From: Carettochelys insculpta | Taxonomy: Eukaryota > Chordata > Testudines > Carettochelyidae | Assembly: GCF_033958435.1 (NCBI RefSeq) | Contig: NC_134138.1 | Location: 77,734,298-77,798,297, forward strand | Direction: 5' to 3' | Length of the DNA stretch: 64,000 nt | Shown: positions 57,612 to 64,000 of the stretch, piece by piece | Numbering within the stretch: position 1 is the first letter of the stretch | Layout: each line of letters opens with the position of its first letter | Translations under genes and position numbers: made by a program | The notes under the pieces: model-generated | What the model was told of the DNA's origin: nothing | The model's input: only the letters and a program-made list of their open reading frames with translations | Databases searched by the model: none

Positions 57612-59850
57612 TGTAGGACCATAGGCACAGAAATCTTTCCTTCAGTGACTGAGGTGGTAGATTTGAGGATTCTGACAAAAGGAAGAAAGTTGAGCAGTAA
57701 AATACAGATCCTTGATTTCAGAAGAGCAGACTTCGACTTCCTGAGAGAAGTGATGGGCAGGATCCCCTGGGAAGCTGATATGAAGGGGAAAGGAGCTCAG
57801 GAGAACTCTCAGTATTTTCAAGATGTCTTATGAGAGGCACAGGAACAAACAATCCCAATGCGCAATAAGAAAAGCAAATATGGTAAGCAACCAGCTTGGC
57901 TTACAAGGGAAACCCTTGGTGAGCTTAAACTCAAGAAGGATGCGTATAAGAAGTGGAAACCTGGACAGATGAGAAAGGAGGAGTATAAATATATGACTGG
58001 AGCATGCTGGGGGGTAATCAGGAAAGCGAAAGCACAGATGGAACTGCAGCTAGCAAGGAATGTGAAGGGCAAGAAGAAGAGTCCTACATGTATGTTAACA
58101 AAAAGAGGGTTATCAGGGAGGGTTTGGAGCTATTACTGGATGAGGGAGGTAACCTAGTGGCAGATGATGTGGGAAAGGCTGAAGTACTCAATGCTTTTTT
58201 TGCCTCAGTCTTCACAGACAAGGTCAGCTCCTCGACTACAGCACAAGACAATGCTGTGTGAAGGAGGTGGGCAGCCCTTGTGGGGAAAGAATGGGTTAAG
58301 AGCTATTTAGAAATGCTAGATGCACACATATCCATGGGTCCAGAATTAAGGCATCCAAGGATACTGAGGGAGTTGGCAGATGTCATTGCAGAGCATTTGG
58401 CCACTATCTTTGAAAATGTGCAGACATCGGGAGACGCCCCGGATGATTAGAGAAAGGCAAATGTAGGGCCCATCTTTAAAAAAAGGAAAGGACAATTCAG
58501 GGAACCATAGACTGGTCAGCCTCACCTCAGTCCCCAGAAAAATCATGGAGGAAATCCTCAAGTAATCCATTTTGGAACACTTGGAAGAGGGGAAAGTGAG
58601 CAAGAGTAGTCAACATGGATTCACCAAGGCAAGTTGTGTCTGACCAATCTGATTAGCTTCTGTGATGAGGTAACTGGCTCTGTGGACATGGAGGATTCAA
58701 TGGATGTGATATATCTTTTGATACAGTCTTCCACAATATTCTTGCCCATATGTTAAGGAAATGTGGATTGGATACATGGACTGTAAGATGAAGAGAAAAC
58801 TGGCATGACAGATGGGCCCAACAGATAGTAGTCAGTGGCTCAATGTCTGGTTGGTGGTCAGTTTCAAGTGGAGTGCCCCTAGGATTGGTTCTAGGGCCAG
58901 TACGGTTCAACATCTTTATTAATGACCTGGATGAGAGGAGGGATTGCACCCTCAGAAAATTTGCAGATGATACTAAGCTAGAGGTCAGGTAGATGCATTG
59001 GAGGACAGGGATAGGGTCCAGAGTGACCTAGACAAATTGGAGGACTGGACCAAAAGAAATTTGATGAGGTTCAACAAGTACAAGTGCAGAGTCCTGCACT
59101 TGGGACAGAAGAATCCCACACACTGTTACAGGCTGGGGCTGACTACCTAAGTAGCAGTGCAACAGAAAAGGACTTGGGGGTTACAGTGGATCAGAGGCTG
59201 GATATGAATCAACAGGTGCCCTTGTAGCCAAGAAGGCTAATGGCATGTTGAGCTACGTTAGGAGAAGCACTGCCATCAGATCTAGAGAAGTTATTATTCC
59301 CCACTACTTGAGTCTGGTGAGGCCTCATCTGGAGCATTGCATCCGGTTCTACCCCACACCCCCAGGATAGAAAGGATGTGGACACATTGGAGAAGGTTCA
59401 GAGGAGGGCAACGAAAATGATTAGACATCTGGAACATATGACCTGTGAGGAAAGGCTGAGAGATGTGGGCTTATTTAGTTTGCAGAAGAGAGGACTGAGA
59501 GGTGATTTGATAGCTGTCTTCAACTTTCTGAAAGGGGGCTCTAAAGAGGAGGGTGTGAGACTTGTTCTCAGTGGTAACAGATGACAGAACAAGGAGTAAT
59601 GGTCTGAAGTTACAGAGGGAGAAGTGCAGGTTGGAAATTAGGAAAAACTACTTCACCAGGAGGGTGGTGAAGGATTGGAGTGCGATACCAAGAGATGTGG
59701 TGGAAACTCTATTCCTAGAAGTCTTTAAGTCCTGGCTTGCCATAGTCATGCCTGGGATGATTTAGGTGGGGTTTATAGGCAGGGGGCTGGACTAGATGAC
59801 CTCCTGAGGTCCACTCCAGCCCTATAATTCTATGATTCTATAACCAGAAA
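57612..59850 (+). mobile_element. CR1 LINE, older, 5' truncated
   Basis: The element begins just before the endonuclease/reverse-transcriptase linker (LDFRRADFDFLREVMGR near 57715) and runs to the tail ATTCTATGATTCTATAACC. Pieces include AEVLNAFFASVFTDK (about 58170-58230), FADD near 58960 and WSAIPRDVVET near 59680-59715. Stops and frameshifts are dense, unlike the CR1s at 6846 and 17446, and the protein differs, so this is a different, older subfamily. TAG at 58448 and TGA at 58630 interrupt the reverse transcriptase. Confidence 0.9.
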
Positions 59851-60902
59851 CTAGAAAAATGATGAGTGCTTGGAACATAATCCAAATGAAATGAGTGTAG
59901 TTATCAGAACACACTGGGAAGGTAAAAACCAAAATATAAAAGGTAAATACTCATGTTGCATAGCTAGAATCAGGAAGCTAAAACATGAAGACAGTGATTG
60001 CAAGTTTCAGAATCCTACTATTGCAGATTGCTAAGCAAGATGAGAGAGCCACAATCACCTTTTCCAGTAAAGATTGAAGGAGATTAAATCATCTGAGAAT
60101 CTGCTAAGAGCAATGGTGGTCAACGTACAACAACAGTTCCATTCTATGTGGATTTTTTAAAGAGAGCAGGATCCTTGGCTGCAAAAATCAGGTGCACACT
60201 TTCATATCACTCCCTTCCCCATATTTCAGTGCTCAGAATTGGGGCTTTCATTACAGCTCACGTTTATAATCAGATCTGTTAATTTTTCACTTTCACAATC
60301 TCACATGCAGAAACATTTATATGAAAGTCCATTAAATTTGCATGAGGAACTGCTCTCAGTTTAGAAGGCAATATGTTTTTTACATCTCCCCTGGCACACC
60401 TGCTGCCAGAAAGGTATTTGCAAATTTGTACACATTTATCCCCTATGAAATTTGTTGTTTTTTTTCTTCCTCCTTAATCATTTTTATTTTATTCCCTACC
60501 CAACTTTTGCTTAAGATAATGTTATTTCTGACTTGCATTTATATTCATGTTTGTGTTTCTATTACTTCATAATTATACTTCAGACTATGTACAATGAACA
60601 TTAGTTTATCCATTAAGTAGTCTCTTGTGCCAATATTCTGAAAAAGAGATTCCTAAAGTGAGGCTTTGAATCCATAAATAAGTATGTCTGACATTTTAGA
60701 AGTGCTGCACACTTAGCAGATCTCATTCACTTCAGGCACATACCCAGTACTTCAATCTTGGCCAAGAAACTTTACATGTCTGTTGACAACTTGTTCATTT
60801 CTTTTTCTGTGCTCTCTTTTGTTTTTCCCATGGAGACATTTGACCTAATATTACAATCTCAAGTCTCAGTGCTAATGAGTTTGAATCAGTTCAACCATCT
60901 GA
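59851..60902. other. no recognised gene
   Basis: AT-rich spacer. Short open frames such as 60342-60572 show no recognised domain. Later peroxidasin exons were looked for here and not found. Confidence 0.45.
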
Positions 60903-61180
60903 TTAAGGCATAAAACTAGCCAAACTGGATCAGACTCAAGGTCCATCTAGCCCAGTATCCTGCCTTTTGATAGGGTCCAATGCTAGATGCCCCAGAGGGA
61001 ATGAAAAAAAAAAAAGGTAGCAATCAAGTGGTCCATCTCCTGTTGTCTATTCCAAGTGTATAACAGAGGCAAAGGGACATTATGCCTGCCCATCCTAATC
61101 GCCATTGATGGACCTATAATGCATGAACACGTCAAGGTGTATTTTTTTAACCCAGTCATAGTTTTGGCTTGCACAACAAG
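60903..61180. mobile_element. retroposon, antisense non-LTR 3' end
   Basis: Follows the pattern AAACTGGATCAGACTCAAGG, TCCATCTAGCCCAGTATCCT, TAGATGCCCCAGAGGGAATG, GTGGTCCATCTCCTGTTGTC, ATCGCCATTGATGGACCTAT. This is the same family as 375-545 and 44478-44790. A poly-A patch interrupts it at 61001-61015. Confidence 0.6.
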
Positions 61181-61535
61181 ATTTTTTCAAAAGAAAAATT
61201 GTCATTCTCACACTCCTTTCATCTAGTAGCTCTTCCTCCATCTCTCAGCTGACCACACTCTGTTGCTTTCCTTATCCACCCTCCCACCAGAACAGAACAG
61301 AACAGAACAGTGGCGAGGGACCTGCTCCACCCCAAATTCAGCCTGGCCTGTGAAGAGAATGGCTCGGTAAAGGGAGACCCTTGTCTTCGGGCAACAAGAG
61401 GGGCTTCTCTGAGTCTCTGCTGCACACAAGGAGCCACCTAGAAGTGCCTATGTATACAAATCTCAAAATATACCAGAACTAAAGTTTTCTTTACTAAAAT
61501 AACATGTCTGAAAAATGTAGATTCTTTTACTTATT
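61181..61535. other. no gene; (AACAG)n at 61290-61310
   Basis: Spacer with four to five AACAG units. The open frames here cover the repeat and show no recognised domain. Confidence 0.5.
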
Positions 61536-62039
61536 GGCTGCATCTCCACTAGCCGGCTACTTCTAAGTAGCTGGCACAACTTCGAAATACCACATCGTGT
61601 CTACGCATGCCACTCACGACTTCAAATTTGAAATCGATGTTAGGCAGTGAGATGTTGAAATCGCTATTCCTATCAGAAGATGGGAATAGTGCCCTACTTC
61701 GCAGTTAAATATGGACGTAGGGCGTGTGTAGACGATCTTCTTCCTCTACTTTGAAATAGAGGGGTCTTCCATGGCGACAAGCAGCTGAGAGGTTGAGATG
61801 TGCTGCCCAGCCCCTGCAGGGCTCTATGATCACCATGGGCAGCAGCCCTTAAAGCACCACGGACCCAGATTTCCTGTGACAGGAAGCTGAGAGCATGCTG
61901 CCAGCAGCATACACACGTGCTAGCCCTGCATGCCCTCCAGAGGCCCTGATTCACCCATCTGATGCCCATGGCAGCCAGCCAGCCCTCAGAGTGCACACAG
62001 GGCTCCCCCGCCGAGGGGATCCAGGGTGCCCAGGCAGCC

Positions 62040-62970
62040 AGACGGGGAGTCCAAGAAGAGGCAGGACCCCTTCTGGACAGATGGTGACCTTGGAGACCTA
62101 CTGGGGCTCTGGGGAGAGGAGGAGGTTTTCCAAGTAATGGGGAGCAAGCGACAGAATGCAGAAGCATTTGTCTGGCTGGCTAAGGGCCTGGCTGCCCAAG
62201 GTCAACCTACCCACACTCTGGATCATGTCCAGAGCTGTAGTCCAGCCCATAGGCCAGCCCCGCACCCCAGGGCCCACAGGAGGACCCAGCCCTCATGACC
62301 GCCGAGGAGGGGTCCAGCAATGCTCCCACCGGGCATCTGGCTGATGGGCATCCCCTCGCCGTGGCAGTGGACCTTCAGGAACCTACCCCACAGGGCACAC
62401 ACCCCTGGGCCACAGCAGACCCCCACACTCCCAGCAGACTCCAGCCTGCAATGGCCCGGTCACAGCACAGCACTGGGATGGCAGCATGACCATCAGCGCC
62501 CATCAGCACCCTCTTCTATGGACAGTGCTGTGCCCTAACCCGGAGGTAGGGGGCACTGACCACACAATGAGGCAACCCACAGGGACACCATGCCCAGGGA
62601 TGGGGAAAGGGGGATGGGGACTCGGCACCCAAAGGAGGGTGGGGAGTGCGGGCCATGGGCCAGGGCACTGTACTAATGGCCTTCCTTCTCCCTCCCTCAC
62701 TATTTCTGCAGCCGCACCATCAGAAGTCCCAGAAAGGCATGTGCCATCCATTGTCCTGGAGAGCCCGTTGGAGGCCAGGGACTGCCAGCACCCTGGGGCA
62801 CCACCAGTGCCAGGACAGTCACATCCCCATCAGAACAAGGGGACAGCTGCTGTTTATCCCCAGTTCCTGGAGACTCTGTGTCTGCAGGTGGAGGTGGCTG
62901 AGGAGAGGCTCCAGTATGACCAGGAGAAGTCTACCTGTCACTGGGCAGCAGAGCAGGACTTTATGGGTGA
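62040..62970 (+). pseudogene. Harbinger MYB/SANT-like DNA-binding protein
   Basis: A frame at 62026-62298 contains DPFWTDGDLGDLLGLWGEEE and later VMGSKRQNAEAFVWLAKGLA, the trihelix/MYB-like pattern (a Trp, then DLLxLWGEEE, then a helix) found in the second protein of Harbinger elements and in MSANTD host genes. That protein binds the element ends and helps bring in the transposase. The readable sequence shifts frame near 62230. A pyrimidine tract and AG (TATTTCTGCAG, ending about 62711) mark a possible second exon, whose frame gives FLETLCLQVEVAEERLQYDQ, the usual C-terminal helix. Stops and shifts indicate a broken or not yet fully resolved gene. Confidence 0.68.
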
Positions 62971-63479
62971 TGTTTCGGGACATAGCTGCATCATTGCGGG
63001 ATGCCGTGGCACAGCTCCCACCCCCACTGTCCCCCCCACCAGTCTCCCTGCTGCCCCACCCACTGACCCATCTGCTGCTCCACGGGCCAACCTGTCTGCC
63101 ATGCTGCCTGCCAGCCCCCCAGGACTGGAGCCTGCTGGGGCTGAAGACTGTCTGGGGCAATCATCCCAGCCCTACCTGCCGCTCCTCCTGGCTCCTAGCC
63201 TGCCACATCAGGGACTGCACACAAAGGGGTCCCGTGACCCAAACTATTCGGGGGTCACTCCCACCCACCCCACCCCAGAGTGATGGTCTGATGTCCGAGA
63301 CGTCTGCTGGTGCCCTCATGTATATAGCTGTCCCCTCATTTGTATATTGTTGTCCCCCCCATGTAAAGAGTTCCAGCTTGCTGTTCACAATCCACACTAC
63401 ACAATTAGCATGTAATCAATAATTCACAGTTTCATTTTTTCAAAAAATCAAGTGAGACATGTGCCTGTTGTGGGGATGG

Positions 63480-64000
63480 TGTGCAGGTGAGGGGGTGGTG
63501 TGTGGGAGGCCCACCAGTGCTGGCCAGGGAGGTGCTCAGTGGGCCCCTTGATCAAAATGGTCCCACAGGGCCTCTCAGATCCATACCCACTGCTGGTGAG
63601 CTTGGCGGCTGGGTGCAGTGGCTGGCGGGGGGAAGCCATGCCATCGTTGACCCCCCACCACTAGATGAAGGTCTCCCTCTTGCTGTCAACAATGTTGTGG
63701 AACATGCAGAATGTACCCACAACCTGGAGAATGTTCTGGAGACTGACATCCAGGTGTGTGAGGAGGCACTGCCACCAGCCCTTCAAGTGGCTGAAGGTCC
63801 TCTCCACCACCAGGCAGGCATGGTTCAGGAAGCCATTGAACTGCTTCTGGCTGGCATTGAGGTGGCCAGTGTATGGGCGCATGAGTCGGTGCTGGAGTGG
63901 CCACACCACATGTGCCATGAGGCAGAGGGGCACAGTGGTATCCCCCAGAAAGAGATCTCTCTTGGAGGTGTAGGTCACTGCCTTCAACTGGCGGCACAGT
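63480..64000 (-). pseudogene. Harbinger transposase C-terminal part, continuing beyond the window
   Basis: On the minus strand the frame entering at the window end gives RQLKAVTYTSKRDLFLGDTT, LMRPYTGHLNASQKQFN, VVERTFSHLKGWWQCLLTHL and VGTFCMFHNIVDSKRETF. The Glu in VVERTFSHLK is at the place of the third catalytic acidic residue. A TAG stop at about 63661 interrupts the C-terminal tail, and the same frame then goes on with SGYGSERPCGTI. The first two catalytic residues lie beyond the window. The gene faces the MYB-like gene, as is usual for the family. Confidence 0.82.

Larger units (their letters stand above)
61536..64000. mobile_element. autonomous-type Harbinger, 3' end outside the window
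   Basis: Starts GGCTGCATCTCCACTAGCCG, a version of the GGCTGCGTCTACACG terminus. The first ~320 bases parallel the 710-bp MITEs: ATCGATGTTAGGCAGTGAGA, TAGTGCCCTACTTCG, GTGTGTAGACGATC, GGGGTCTTCCATGGCG and AGCAGCCCTTA all occur in the same order as in MITE copies B and C. After about 61850 the element departs from the MITEs and carries a MYB-like gene (+) and a transposase gene (-), facing each other. This is the expected source-type structure for those MITEs. Confidence 0.82.

Noticed and set aside
62646..63422. 258-codon + strand open frame
   Set aside because: It overlaps the MYB-like C-terminal exon in another frame and has no domain. Openness comes from GC content.

Overview
The window reads as non-coding, repeat-dense vertebrate nuclear DNA, most probably from a turtle, or otherwise another non-avian sauropsid. 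The case rests on several CR1 LINEs that end in the (ATTCTATG)n-type tail, a Penelope-like element (PLE) with detached tails, a MIR-type SINE, many Harbinger-like elements with GGCT...AGCC termini, and AT-rich spacers typical of introns. No intact host gene is visible, and I saw no rRNA, tRNA, CRISPR array or bacterial-type operon.

The main host signal is a decayed gene. Three separated + strand segments, at 23481-23748 (Ig domain), 37183-37289 (linker before the peroxidase domain) and 53844-55351 (most of the haem-peroxidase domain), match peroxidasin (PXDN/PXDNL) in the right order and orientation. Each starts directly after a recognisable splice acceptor, and each is broken by stops, frameshifts or damaged donors. 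I read this as a degenerated, intron-retaining peroxidasin-like gene or duplicate whose introns filled with transposons.

Layout: 1-6.8 kb has a MIR-like SINE, a solo LTR (1059-2039), a GC-rich minisatellite and a long palindrome. 6.8-9.8 kb is a nearly complete but broken CR1. 10-16 kb holds decayed DNA transposons, satellites, PLE tails and CR1 pieces. 16.4-20.5 kb is a three-layer nest: a Harbinger transposase gene split by an antisense CR1 and by a second solo LTR that carries a perfect 5-bp target-site duplication. 26-28.2 kb is a Harbinger derivative with internal repeats. 29.4-31.5 kb is a PLE split by a 710-bp Harbinger MITE. 42-49 kb has a non-CR1 LINE, a hAT-like transposase relic and a PLE with reverse transcriptase plus GIY-YIG. 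52-57 kb has two more copies of the 710-bp MITE flanking the peroxidase exon. 57.6-59.9 kb is an older CR1. 61.5 kb to the window edge is the 5' part of an autonomous-type Harbinger whose start matches the 710-bp MITEs.

The PLE tails contain hammerhead-ribozyme-like cores. The 710-bp MITEs at 30 and 52 kb are nearly identical and so probably moved recently.
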